A stretch of 64,000 bases of DNA from assembly GCF_950295315.1 (NCBI RefSeq), contig NC_080177.1:77779096-77843095 (forward strand). The letters run 5' to 3'. Positions 14,401 to 27,764 of the stretch are shown here, in pieces. The stretch is from Erinaceus europaeus. Taxonomy: Eukaryota > Chordata > Mammalia > Eulipotyphla > Erinaceidae. The notes beneath the pieces are model-generated. The model made no database searches and was not told the DNA's origin. It was given only the letters and a program-made list of their open reading frames with translations. A program made the position numbers and the translations under genes. Within the stretch, counting starts at the first letter, position 1. The number at the start of each line of letters is the position of its first letter.

Positions 14401-15212
14401 CAAATCAGCAGCTGTCTTTCTGTCTCCCCTCCTCTCTCAATTTCTTCCTGTCCTGTCTAATACAAAAGTGGACCAAATAGCTTCCAGGAGAGGTGGATTC
14501 ATAGTGCTGGCACCGAGCCCCAGCAATAAACGTGGTGGCAATAAAATAATAAAAATAAATAAATTTTGCTTATAAATATAAGCAAAATGTGCAGGATAGC
14601 CTGCTGGAACTCCAGCATCAGCCATTTCTGCTTTGATGTCTAGCAGGAACCTCATATCTGCTGTCAGAAACCAAAACTCCTAACCTCTCCCTGAAACTAC
14701 TTCACTCAGTCTTCCCATTTTCAGTCTCTTCCCATTTCAGTACACAGCAGCTCTGTCTCTGCTCTTGCTGAAAATCCAGAATCTGATCTTGGCTTCTTTC
14801 TCCTATGCCATCTCTACTTCTTCTAGTCCCTGTGTTACTGCCTCCACATGGTTGCCTTCATCCCAGCCAGTTTCTCCTCCCACCTGAATTATTGTAATGG
14901 TGTCCTACTTCCCCTGCTTTCACCATTGTGTTCCTGCCATCTCTTCTGAAAACATCAGCCTGAGTGGCCTTATAGGGCGGAGCTCTAAATGTGTTACTCT
15001 ACTGTCCCATATCCTCAGGTGACTTCCTGCCCGTCTCATAGTAAAAGCCAAGATCTCTGGGACCTTAAGAATTATGTATGAATCACCTCGGTCCCTTTCC
15101 TTTATTACTTTCCACTGCTTCTTGTTCCTTCTGATCTATCCGTAGTGTCCTCCTTGCTAGTCTTTGAGCATGTTTCTACCTCAGGACCTTTGCACTTGCT
15201 ATAACCTCTAGC

Positions 15213-15254
<42 letters not shown>

Positions 15255-18200
15255 TACACTTGCTACCCTTCCAGTCTTTACTAAAAAAAAAAAAAAAAAA
15301 AGTGGGGGGTCGGGTGGTGGCGCAGTGAGTTAAGCACAAGGACCAGCATAAGGATCCCGGTTCAAACCCCAGCTCCCCACCTGCAGGGAAGTTGCTTCAC
15401 AAGCTGCGAAGCAGGTCTGCGGGTGTCTTATCTTTCTCTCCCCCTCTCTGTCTTCCCCTCCTCTCTCCATTTCTCTCCGTCCTATCCAACAACAAACAAC
15501 ATCAACAATGGCAATAATAATAACCACAACGAGGCTACAAGAACAAGGGCAACAAAAGGGGGGAAAAATGGCCTCTGGGAGCGGTGGATTCATGGTGCAG
15601 GCACCGAGCCCAGCAATAATCCTGGAGGGGAAAAAAAAGTGACGCATTAACTGAACATTGTATTTTACCACACTTCATATACAAGCACTCAGTATTTCCC
15701 TCCCAGTTTCATTTTCCTGACAGGATATTGTTATTTGCCATGAATATTCTGCTTGTCTCTTCATCTCCTCACTAAAACATAAGTTTCTGAAAACACGCTA
15801 TTTGCTCGTTGCTGCGTATTATATACCCACTTAGCTCCTCCAGAATATTTCCATTGTGAATGACAAAACACACTGCTTTCAAGTTCACACGGTGGGGGAG
15901 AATGAGGAGCCCGCCAAATCACAGCAATGAGAGGTAGTAGGACAGAGAGAGGATGACCACAAGGCCGCAATTTAGGCTTCTAGGAGATGACACTTGCCGG
16001 GTGAGACTTTAAAATGTGGACTCAGACCTTCAAGGTAGCTCACCTTGGTGGGTGTACCTGCTTACCACACTAGGAGAGACTTCAGTGCCATAGTCTTTCT
16101 CTCTCTCTCTCTCTCTCCAGTAGACCCAGAACAGTGACAATGTCCCAGTGACAACAGACAACAAAAAGAAGCCAAAGTAAATTAGAGGAGAAAGACTTTT
16201 CAGACCAAGAAACAGGAATAGGGCCACTGGGGTGAGAGAGAATATTCTGGGGATAGACAGAAAGCAACAGGAGGTAAGAGCAAGTTTTGGGTGTGGATGG
16301 CAAAGGGGGGTGAGGGTTCTTCACAGGGAAAAGGGGCCTGATGAATTGGACGGATTTCTGTGGAGTTTTAAATCCACTATTAGAATAATCCCTAGCTCCC
16401 CCTCCCCCCTCAATTAAAAGTGATTTGGAAAACTATAAAAAACTAAATTGTCTCCCCAAACCTTTCCGTCACCAGCTGATTGATGCTGATGCGCGACATG
16501 CTTACCATTTCCTTCCAACCCCACCCCACACCCCACCCCACACCATTTCCTTCCAACCCCACCCCCACACCCCTTGACGGCTCACTTTGAAAAACTGGGG
16601 GGAAGTGTTCCAGATTAAAAGTCACTGTATTTCTAGAGAAGCCACCATTGGAGATATTGCATGTCTCAAATCTCTAGAAAATTGTTTCTTTTCATTCACT
16701 TGTTTGTCCTTTGAGAATACTGAGAATACTATCACTCTTTTGCAATTATAAGCCACAATTTTTTCATTACACAATTTTGCTCAGAAATTTAAATACCGTC
16801 AAATTACAGATTTTAAGGCCCTTCTCGGCTTAAGTAAAAATGAAGTCAAGTTTCCTGAGAAAAAATAGAAGTCTTGGCAGTCGGGCGGTGGCGCAGCGGG
16901 TTAAGCATGTGGCGCAGAGCGCAAGGGCCGGTGTAAGGATCCTGGTTCGAGTCCCCGGCTCGCCACCTGCAGGGGAGTAGCTTCACAGGCGGTGAAGCAG
17001 GTCTGCAGGTGTCTGTCTTTCTCTGCCCCTCTCTGTCTTCCCTTCCTCTCCCTATTTCTCTCTGTCCTATCCAACAGCAATAAAACAAGGGCAATAAAAG
17101 GAAATAAGTAAATTTAAAAAAAAGTCTCTTATGTATTACAAGGCACAGTAATATGGTTGCCTGTTCATGTATTGTTACTTCTCTATAATGACTGGGTTAT
17201 CTTTGTGTGTAGGTATGACAGACAGACTGATCTGCGATTCTTTACACACTGGGTACCCTTGAAGACCTGTTTGGTTTGTAACGGAAAGAACTTTGTACAA
17301 TAGAATGGCACATAACTGTCACCCAAAGTGACTTGCTATGCCACTTCTGCCCAAATTGGTCTGTTTGCCACTACTGCTTCTTAGCATCTCATAGCTATGC
17401 CAAATTAGGCTTCTGTGTGTCTCCGTAGCCCTTCTTGGCTTTGGCTTTGGCTTACATTAGAATAGTTAGCTGTTCTGCTTTTACCTGGCGTATGCCCAGC
17501 GGAATTGCCTTGCTTACAAATATTATGTTGATTAATTGCACGTCTCATTGAGACCTTGATAATCAGAACTTTAGAATCAAACAACACTTCAGATCTAGAT
17601 CTGAGTTGAAGTAGAAAATAGATCAGCTGGTAGTCCGGCATAGCGCAGTAGGTTAAGCGCACGTGGTGCAAAGCGCAAGGACCGGCAAGGATCCCGGTTC
17701 AAGCCCCCGGCTCCCCACCTGCAGGGGAGTCGCTTCACAGGCGGTGAAGCAGGTCTGCAGGTGTCTGTCTTTCTCTCCCCCTCTGTCTTCCCCTCCTCTC
17801 TCCATTTCTCTCTGTCCTATCCAATAACGACAATAAAGCAACAAAGGCAACAAAAGGGAATAAATAAATAAATAAGAAAATAGATAAGCTATAAACACAT
17901 TTTTAAGGAAGAGAAGAATTTGGGGGCTTAATACCAAAGAAGTTGACTTTTTTTTTCCCCCTCCAGAGTTATTGCTGAGGTTTGGTGCCTGCACTATGAA
18001 TCCACTGCTCCTGGAGGCCATATTTTTCCGATATATTGGATAGGACAGAGAAAATTGAGAGGGGAGGGAGAAAGATAGGCACCTGAAGACCTGCTTCACC
18101 CCTTGTGAGGCGACCTCCCTGCAGGTGGGGAGCTGGGGGATCATATCAGGATCCTTGCACGGGTCCTTGCGCTTCATGCCACGTGAGCTTAACCCAGCGC

Positions 18201-21200
18201 GCCACCGCCCAACCCCCTTGACTATTTCAAAATAGTGAATTGTTTTGCAAAAACGATGTATCAGTGATCACTCTCTATGGATCATATCAGATCATCAAAT
18301 GATGGGGTCCAGGTGGTGGTGCACCTAGTTGACCGAACGTTACAATGCGCAAGGACCCAGGTTCAAGCCCCCAATCCCCACTTGCAGGAGGAAGCTTTGT
18401 AAGTGGTGCAGTGCTACAGCTCTCTCTCTCTCTCTCTCTCTCTTTCCCTCCCTCCCCCTCTCTCCCTCCCCTCCTCTCAATGTCTGTCTCTATCCAATAA
18501 AGATGATTTAAAAAATAAACACACATTATGCCCCAAATAAAATAAAATAAACACAAATTATTATTCACTTTTGTGAATTTTTTGTTGGAACAAAGCCATA
18601 CCGGGCAGGGGTAGGTAGCATAATGCTTATGCAAAGAGACTCTCCTGCCTGAACCTCCCAAGTCCCAGGTTCAGTCCCCTGCAGCACCATAAGCCAGAGC
18701 TGAGCAGTGCTGTGGTTAAAATAGTAATAATAAAGCGATGCCCATTTGTTTGCATATTTCCTGTACCTGCTCCTGTGCCACAGTGGCAGAGCTGAGCAGT
18801 TGCAGTAGAGCCTGTGTGGCATTAAATACCTGATAACTGGTCCTTCACAGGAACGGCTTACTATCCCGACTGGAAGTCAGGGCTCCTCATATGACCAGAA
18901 TGTTAGATGAAGGCAGTTGTAAGGCTCTGTCAGCCTAAGAATATTACCGACTTGTTCCAGGGGCACTGCTGGTATTGGAGGTCTTTCTTCTCCACCTCCA
19001 CTTCCTTCACTCTACAGTTGAACTCTCACCCCAGCCCTGATGAAGTAACTCTCAATGTTACACTCCCATTACCACATTTGGTTTCTGCAGTGTTACAGCA
19101 GTTTGTTTCAAAGGGTATTTATGTCACTAGGATAAAGATAGCTACATTCCATACTTACCTCTGTGCTATCTTTTAGTTCTTTAGTTTGCTAACTTTGACC
19201 TTTTCTCCTAGGATAATGATTTAAGTAGTGAGTTGTAGAGCACATCAGGATAGAATAAACTCATTTTCTCACTTTCTAATAAATGACCAGGAATCTGTTA
19301 TCAGAATGAAAGACTAGAGCTCACAAGTAGTACAGAAGCATTGCTACATAGATTTTGTGAGAAGGAGTTGGTACTTAATTTCAGCTATAGTCATCTTTGG
19401 TTACTAACATCTCAGTATTTGACTGTAGCAAATTGGCAAGTCACTGTGATGTTTGAGAACCTGCATCTCACTGTGTGGACCAACACAAGGATTTCCTGTT
19501 TTCTTCTTCTATGTAGTAGTCAGAGGTCATGAAACAGGACAAAACACAGTGTCTCGCTGATACATTAGTACAGCACCATAAAAATTAGAGGTACCTCGGG
19601 AGTCGGGCGGTGGCGCAGTGGGTTAAGCGCACATGGCGCAAAGCGCAGGGACAGGCATAAGGATCCCGGTTCGAGCCCCCGGCTCCCCACCTGCAGGGGA
19701 GTCGATTCACAGGCGGTGAAGCAGGTCTGCAGGTGTCTATCTTTCTCTCCCCTTCTCTGTATTTCCCTCCTCTCTCCATTTCTCTCTGTCCTATCCAACA
19801 ACAAAGCAACGTCAACAATGGCAATAATAACCGCAATGAGGCTGAAACAACTAGGGGAACAAAAAAGGGGGAAAAATGGCCTCCAGGAGCGGTGGATTCA
19901 TGGTGCAGGCACCGAGCCCAGCAATAGCCCTGGAGGAAAAAAAAAAAATTAGAGGTACCTCAAAAGGCAGAGAGATTTGTATAACTATGATTGGGCCAAG
20001 AAATATCTTACTTCCCTGTAGACGGTAAGGAGGCTGAGTCGAGAACAGCCAGGTTCTAAAATGCCTTTTTATTTTTACCACATTCGTCCTGCCCAACCTT
20101 GTAGCCATCTCTGTTGTCTTAGATACTGGTCACTATAGACTACGGTTATATAATGAGCAGATCACTACAACTGCAGATTGAAATCTCATGCAGGACTGGC
20201 AGGGCCATTCGGCAGTCTTCTGTCTCACAGATCAGCTGTCTCTTAATCCCCACAGCAGATATTTAACACATTTATTCCTTCAACAAATAATTTCTTCAAT
20301 CTCTGATCTTGGCCAGGCATTTTTCTTAAACCCTGAAGATAAAATAGTGAACAGTGTAAGTGGGGAGAACCTTACCTTCAAAGAGCTTACCTTCTAGCAA
20401 CATACCGACTGCTGCAGAAGCGTTGGTTAAACACGGACAGTTCTTGGTAGAGGGAATTTTTGTCCCAGTTTGCCCGAAACACCCCATTTCCAAGTTTTCA
20501 TATCCCCCCCCCCTTTTTTTTTTACCAGAGCACTGCTCCATTCTGGTTTGTGGTGGCGCGAGGGACTAAGCCTGGGACCTTGTGATGCCTCAAGCCTGAA
20601 GACTTTTTGCATAATCCTATGCTCTCTCTCCCAGCCTTCATTTTCTTTTTAAAAAAAGTTGAGAGAAAAAGGGTGAGAGAAGACCGCAGAGCCAGTCACT
20701 CCGCCCATGACATGCTGGGTGAGGCTCAGTCAGGATCTTCTACCCCAGGGCCCAACACTTACTCACTGCACCACCTCCTGGACTCCCTCTCATTTAATCA
20801 CCCTCGTTCTAAACCTTTTGCGTGATGTTCTGTCAGTCATGTTGCTATCAATATTCCCATGACGTACGTGTGACTATTACTGTCTTTTTGTGTGGGAACC
20901 AAGAATTCAGAGAAATTCAGCCATTTGCTCGCGGTCTCACTAGGGAGTGGTAGAGCCTGAATTCAAAGCCAGACAAGGGCCTGCTTCGAGCTTGTGTTGA
21001 GTCACTGTGCTGTCTGCCCTGCCTTCCTCTCCCCAGCAAGTGAACCAGGCAGTCTCTTCTCCTTCACAGGGAGATCTGTGCTTCTCTGGAGTGAACTTCC
21101 TCACGACTCCCTCCATCACAAACCTGTTTTTATTTCTACTCAGCCTCCCCCACTTTCCCATTTCAAGGAAGACACAGCTTCCTGTCTAAATTTACATTTC

Positions 21201-24200
21201 AGTCCCATCCCACACACCTCCTAGAAGGCCTGAATTACTTTCTCTTAGGCCTCTGACTCTCCCCCTTCCCCCATTCCCAAGCCCCATATAAGCCTGTTGT
21301 TGGAAGTATGTGTTAATCTCAGGAAGGCTTCCTGTTAGGGGAAGTTTAAACTTTACTAAATAGTAAAATAATAAATGGCTACCAACTATTTATTACCTTT
21401 TTTACCTACTAGGCACTATGAATACTCTGGTAATTTTTTTTTCTTTCTTTTTTTTTCTTTTTTGCCTCCAAGGTTATCACTGGGGCTTGGTACCTGCATG
21501 ATGAGTCCACTGTTCCTGGAGGCCATTTTTTCCATTTTGTTGCCATTGTTATTGTTATTGCTGTTGTTGGATAGGACAGAGAGAAATGGAGAGAGGAGGG
21601 GGAAGACGGGGAGAGAGAAAGACAGACACCTGCAGACCTGCTTCACCGCCTGCAGGTGAGGAGCCGGGGGCTCGAACCGGAATTTTTTAAGACTGATTTA
21701 TTTATGGGGTGGCGGGACCAGAGCATTACCTTGGCACATTTGATGATGGGGATGGAGTTCAGCATATCGTTTCAGAGCCCAACACTTTACCACCTCTTGG
21801 ACCACCCTACACATTTTTTAATTGGGAGGGATTAATGGTTACAGTATATACAGTTGTTGATACATGTGTAAAATTTCTCGATTTTCTACAAAGCATTTCA
21901 CCCCCACTCTAGGTCCTCCTCTAGCGCCAGGCCCAGGACCTAGAGCCTCCTCCCACCCACAGTCCTTTGGGTGCAGTGCACCAAACTCAGTCCAACATTG
22001 TTCTAGTTTCTCAGCTTCTGTCCATGAGTGAGATCATCCCATATTCATCCTTCTTTTTCTGCTTTCTCTCACTTAACATGATTCCTTCAAGCTCCAAGAT
22101 TAGGTGGAGGTGAATTCATCATTCTTAATAATTGAGTATTCCACTGTGTGTATAGACCACAACTTTCTCAGTCACTCATCTGTTGTTGGACACCTGGTTT
22201 GCTTCCCAGTTTTGGCTTTTTGGATCTCTTCTTTGATGCTTTGATGGAGGGGAAAAAAAAGTACATATCTCCATTCAAAGCACTGCTCAGCTCTGGCTTA
22301 TAGTGGTGCAGGGATTGAATTTGGGACTTTGGAGCTCAGTCCTGAGTCTCTTTGTGAATATTCTGTGTATATGCTTTCCTCACTTTTGGATGGGGTTATT
22401 TTTTGTTTGTTTGTTTTTGCTGCTGTTACTGAGTTTGGTGAGCTCTTTATATATTTTAGTCTGCTATATAGCATGTAAAGATCTCCCATTTTGTAAGGAG
22501 TCTGTTTGGGTAAGGGTTCATTTTGCTGTGCAGAAGTGTTTCAATTTGATGTAGTCCCTTTGGTTTATTTTTGTTTTTGTATTCTCTGTGATTACACTCA
22601 TGTCACTGAGGAGACCTATAAAACTTAGATGGGAAAGAGTTCTGCCAGTTTTTTCCTCTAAGTATTTGATTGTTTCTGGTCTAATATCCAAGTCCTTGAT
22701 TTTTGTGTGTGGTAGAATGTAGTGGTTCAGTTTCATTCTTCACTTTTGGATCTATTTGTTAAAGAGACTCTCCTTCCTCCAGTTAATATTTTGGATCCCC
22801 TTGTCAGAAGTTAGACGTCCGTAAGTGTGGGGCACCCTCCACAGCCTTTCCAGGTGAAAAATGGAAACTCAGAAAACAACATAACTTGCTTAGTTTTTGA
22901 ATAGTCGTAAGACTCATTTGTCTTCCACCAAAGTCCACTGTTTCTGATGTGTGGTGCTAGTTAGCACAGTCACCAGAGACTTAGCTTGATCCTCCACTGT
23001 CTCTCCTTGTTTTTGTAGAAATGCTTTCTAAAGGAGTATTTAATACTGGTGTTTTTCTCACCTTTTATTTCCTTCTCAAGCCATCCTTGGTCTACTTTTC
23101 TACTAATCGGGGTTCTCCAGAGAACCAGCCCACCATCTGTTTAGATAGGTAGGTAGCAGACAGATACACAGATCAGACATAGAAATCTGCACACCTTTCT
23201 AGATACATTTGTATATGTGTATAGAAACTGTTATTTAAGAATTGGTTCATGTGATTGTAGGGGTTGACAAGCCTGAACTATGTAGGACAAGCTAGAAGCC
23301 TGGAGATTCAGGCAGAATTTTTCATAAACGAGTTGGAAGTGCTACTCTAGGGAACCTCCAGGGAGCTGAGGTTTTCTTAGCAGCTGAGAGCTATGCACAC
23401 GTCAAGGGTGTTGTCTTCTGCCTGTTGTCAGTTGATTGTAAATATTCTGTTCACAAAATGCCTTCGCAGCATCATCTAAACTAGTGTTTGAACAGTCAGC
23501 CGGACCACTGTATCTAGCTATTTTGTCACATAAAAGTAAATATCACGGAGCTAGGGAAATAGCATAGTGGTTACAAATCAGACCTTCATACCTGAGACTT
23601 AGATCCCCCAGGATCAACCCCTGCACCACCATAAGCCGGAGATGAACAGTGCTCTGCTCAAAAAATAATAGTAATTAGACATCACAACTTTGCCATGTCT
23701 TCTATTACTTCTATTAGGAAATCCAGTGGATACTTTTCGCATCTTTCCTTATTTAACTTGCCACATTTGATGTTTTGAACCACCCAGTACTTCTTGAAAC
23801 CTTTCTCCCTTAATTTTAGTTTCTCCCTAGTTCTCTCTGTCTCTCTGGATATTATGTTTCTTATATCTGAAGGACTTAGCTCCATTATCTCCCAATTACT
23901 GTATCATTGATAGTGTCTCCCTGTCCTTGACCTTCTTAATACTTCCATGGTGGTTGTCTCCAAGTCTAAAATCCCATCATAGACTTCTGTGGGCCACCAA
24001 GCCCACACGGCTCATTTCTGCCTGGTAGGTGTGTCTGCCTGCATATTCCAGACATCTCAGTTTGTCTGAACCTGCAGTCCTCTGTCCTCTCTCTGACTTG
24101 CATTTATGTCTCTCTGTTCTATCATCTATCCACCCTTTACCCACCCTTGGGCTATCTAGAAAAATTAGCACAGCACCTGTTTTTCTTCTCCTCACCTTAC

Positions 24201-25270
24201 ATTTTGTGGAGGGGGTAGGGAGAGCCAGAATATCACTTTGCTATATGTGATTTTGGGATCAAACAGTCTCACACTTTTTTCCCACTGCACCACCCCTCAG
24301 GCCACCTATCTTCGCCTTTGAATAACTGATTCCACAAATATATTTGAGCGTGCTTCCTTTCCGATATTAATGATTTTTTAGTTCTAGTGTAGTACTTGCT
24401 GGTATGTTTTGCTTGTTTGTATTTTCATTTGAGTATCACTTTTCAGTGAACTATAAACTCCTTAAATATTTCTCCTATCTGACCTCCACTATCTCTCATC
24501 AGATGTGAGGTAGCTATGATAAACCCAGAGTGAATCACACACTTCTCTAAATAAGGTCATTCCTCCACACACACAGTGGTAGACTTTTTTTTTCCTATCA
24601 GATAAGGATTTTTTTGGTATATATAAATGGATTTTGCAATTAACAGTTTAAAGACAAGTAATATAATTTAAATGAAAAAAATAATTGAGTGAGCAGGTTT
24701 GCAAAAAGACACAAATCGTCAACAGGCATCTGAAAACTTCATCACTGAGCATTAGGAAAACGGAAACCAAAGCCGCAGTGAGGAGCCGCTTCTCACCCAG
24801 TAGAGTGCCGTGCTGGACTGCTGGGTGTTTTTTTTTTAATTTCTTTATTGGGGAATTAATGTTTTACATTCAACAGTAAATACAATAGTTTGTACATGCT
24901 TAACATTTCCCAGTTTTCCATATAACAATACAACCCCCACTAGGTCCTCTGTCATCCTTCTTGGATCTGTATTCTCCCCGCCCCCACCCACCCCAGAGTC
25001 TTTTATTTTGGTGCTGCTGTTGTGTTTTATTTTGTAATAACTAGTAAATATTTCTTTTTCTTTCTTTCTTTCTTCTTTGTCTCTGTGGCTGTAGTGGGGC
25101 TTGGAGCCTGCACTACAAATTCACTGCTCCTGCAGCCATTTTTTCAAAATTTTTTTTGGGATAGGACAGAGAAATGGAGAGAGGAGGGGAAGATGGAGAG
25201 GGAGAGAGAAAGACACTTGCAGACCTGCTTCACTGCTTGTGAAGTGACCGCACCCCACACACACACACAC

Positions 25271-25306
<36 letters not shown>

Positions 25307-27711
25307 TAGAGCCGGGGGCTCGAACTGGGACCTTTGCTCGGGACCTTGGGCTCTGTTCTGTGCGCACTTGGTTGTATGTGCATTGCCTTCTGTTTGAATA
25401 TCCTTGTGACTATTCTCAGCTCGGTTTCGTTTGTACTCTTGGAACATTTAAAGGAAAGGAAGCAGTTAAGTTTCTATTACAAACTCTCACTTTCCCATTT
25501 TTCATGCTGTTATGGAAGAACCATACATCATGTTCCCACTTAGTCTCACCACAAGGCCCTTTCTTGGCCAATTAAAGCAATGTCATGGTAAAGATAACTT
25601 TCTCAAGCTTCCAGTTCTTCTGTGTTCCTATAATGTCTCCATGCATTTAATGTCAAGAGTTAAGCCAGCTCTGTGTTGATTCTAAATGAAGGAATCATGG
25701 TTTTTAAAGATTGTTATTATAATAATGAAGACTTTTTGAGTCGTTAACATGAGATATTCAGATGACCAAGTATCCTACCCTACTCATTGGGCTGAATCAG
25801 TACAATGATCATCTCAATTTAGACTTAATGTGACTTTCTTCTCTGAACACACTTAGAAGCTACTTGTGGTGTAACTCCTTATGTACTTGATACTTACCTG
25901 ACTTGGTTTCCTTGGTTGATTTTTTTTTTTTTTACTTATGGATGAAGAATCTAGCTGTGAATTTTCTCCCCTTTCCAGAATGTGGTATATTGGTTTTTAA
26001 CTCCATCTGTCCCTACCCCTTTACTTACTTGTATTGTTTTGCATTGTGTTCCTAAAGTAATGGCCTTGGCTTGTTTTTTTTATGTCCTGGATGTTTCTGC
26101 AGTTTGGTTTGAGTATCTGGCTTTGCCACCCCTCCTGAACTTGGACTCGATCTGTACTTGTGACTTTAGGAAGGCAAAAGTCAGTGTTTCTTATGGAAAG
26201 TGACTTATTTTAATATATGTATGTGTATGTCTCCCCCTTCTCTTCCCTTCCCTTCCCTTTTCGGCTTCTCTTAAAAGACTGGAAAGAAAGCTGTTAAGGC
26301 AGTCCTGTGGGTATCAGCAGATGGACTCAGAGTTGTGGATGAAAAAACCAAGGTAAACTTTTTATAAGCTTAAATATTAGTTTCTGCTCATATGCTTTCT
26401 GTTCCTAATGGTCATATGTAATCTCCTAGTTTTTAGTGTCATTCTGTATCCTTTGACTTCGTCCAAAGTATGGTTTTCTGAATACTAGTTAATGTTCAGG
26501 AAGCAAGCTTAGTTAACTCATTTACTTTATGAAAAATAGAATTCTATTAGCATTTTGTTCCACATGACACAGTATGTTTAGCATACTAAGCATTTGTATT
26601 TACTGTAAGAACTAGCTTTGTTGTTGTTCTTACATAATCAAAGTCAATGCTTGAAGTTTGGTATAAAAATGACAGCATTCATCTGAAATTTCTCCTTAAT
26701 AAAAAAAAATATGTTATTTAGATAGTGATATTTGAGCTGAGTATCTGCTGTTTAACTGAAAAGCCAACTTAAGAGAAATCATAAGGACTAGTAAGTGTCT
26801 CATTTGGCTAAATTTACTTGGGACCTACGCAGCACTTCAAGTCATGAGTTTCATTTTGCATTTGAGAGAAAATGATTTTGTTGTCCAAATAAGAACAGAG
26901 ACAGACTCTGCCCTTGGAGAGCACAAGAAGTACTTTTATTTAATCACTAGAATTTTCTAGGAAGACATAAATTGTGGATAAATTTTAACCAAGACCATTT
27001 TAAGAAAACTATAAATGTCGCTAAGAGCAGGAGACAGTACAAGTAATAATGGGCATTTTCGATACAATTTAGTTTCTTTTGACCTTCCATCTGACTGTTA
27101 AGTGCAAGCAAAGTGTGGTTCCTGAGTGCACACTACTATTGAAAACAGAAGTGATTGTAGTTCAGCCTTGGAACTGGTGTTTCATTGATGTTTGAATCAG
27201 TGTCACACATGGAAGCTTTCTAGTTGATCTCTACCACGGCTTGTAACCTTGCCCCCTGCTGGCTATCTACAGCACTGGTGTTAGTGACATTCTTTCTGCA
27301 TTAAAGGAGAGGAATTGGTAGCTTATCATCCTTGGATCCATCAAGAGTAGAAAGGAAATTGTGTGGTGTGTATGGTATAATCTGTAAAGAATTCCTACAT
27401 ATAAATAAGAAAAATGACAGTCCAGAAGACTGAGTCTCTCTGCTTAAGAAGCCAGTAGTCATCCAAAATAAAGTCATAGTGAGCCAAGAGAATTCAGGGT
27501 TAAAATAACTAGAAGCTTATGAAACAGCAGTGATGTGCACACTGCTGCTGTGGGAAAGCCCTTCTGTTTGAGTGTATGCTCGAGCACTCAGCCCCACTCG
27601 GCCACCTAGACATTCTAGGGCACTGGTATGTCGTACAGGAGAGCCTCAGAACATGAAGGTTTTATTTGTTTGTTTTTGACAGAAGCTGAGAGGGAAGGAG
27701 GGAAAGAAGAG

Positions 27712-27764
<53 letters not shown>

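Larger units (their letters stand above)
8320..26277. other. NUMB intron, about 18 kb
   Basis: The largest intron. It holds SINEs of every family seen here, two L1 fragments and one 3'-end retroposon copy. Stretches at 10320-11540, 14560-15215, 18740-19580, 22830-23545 and 25373-26277 show nothing I can classify. Confidence 0.8.
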
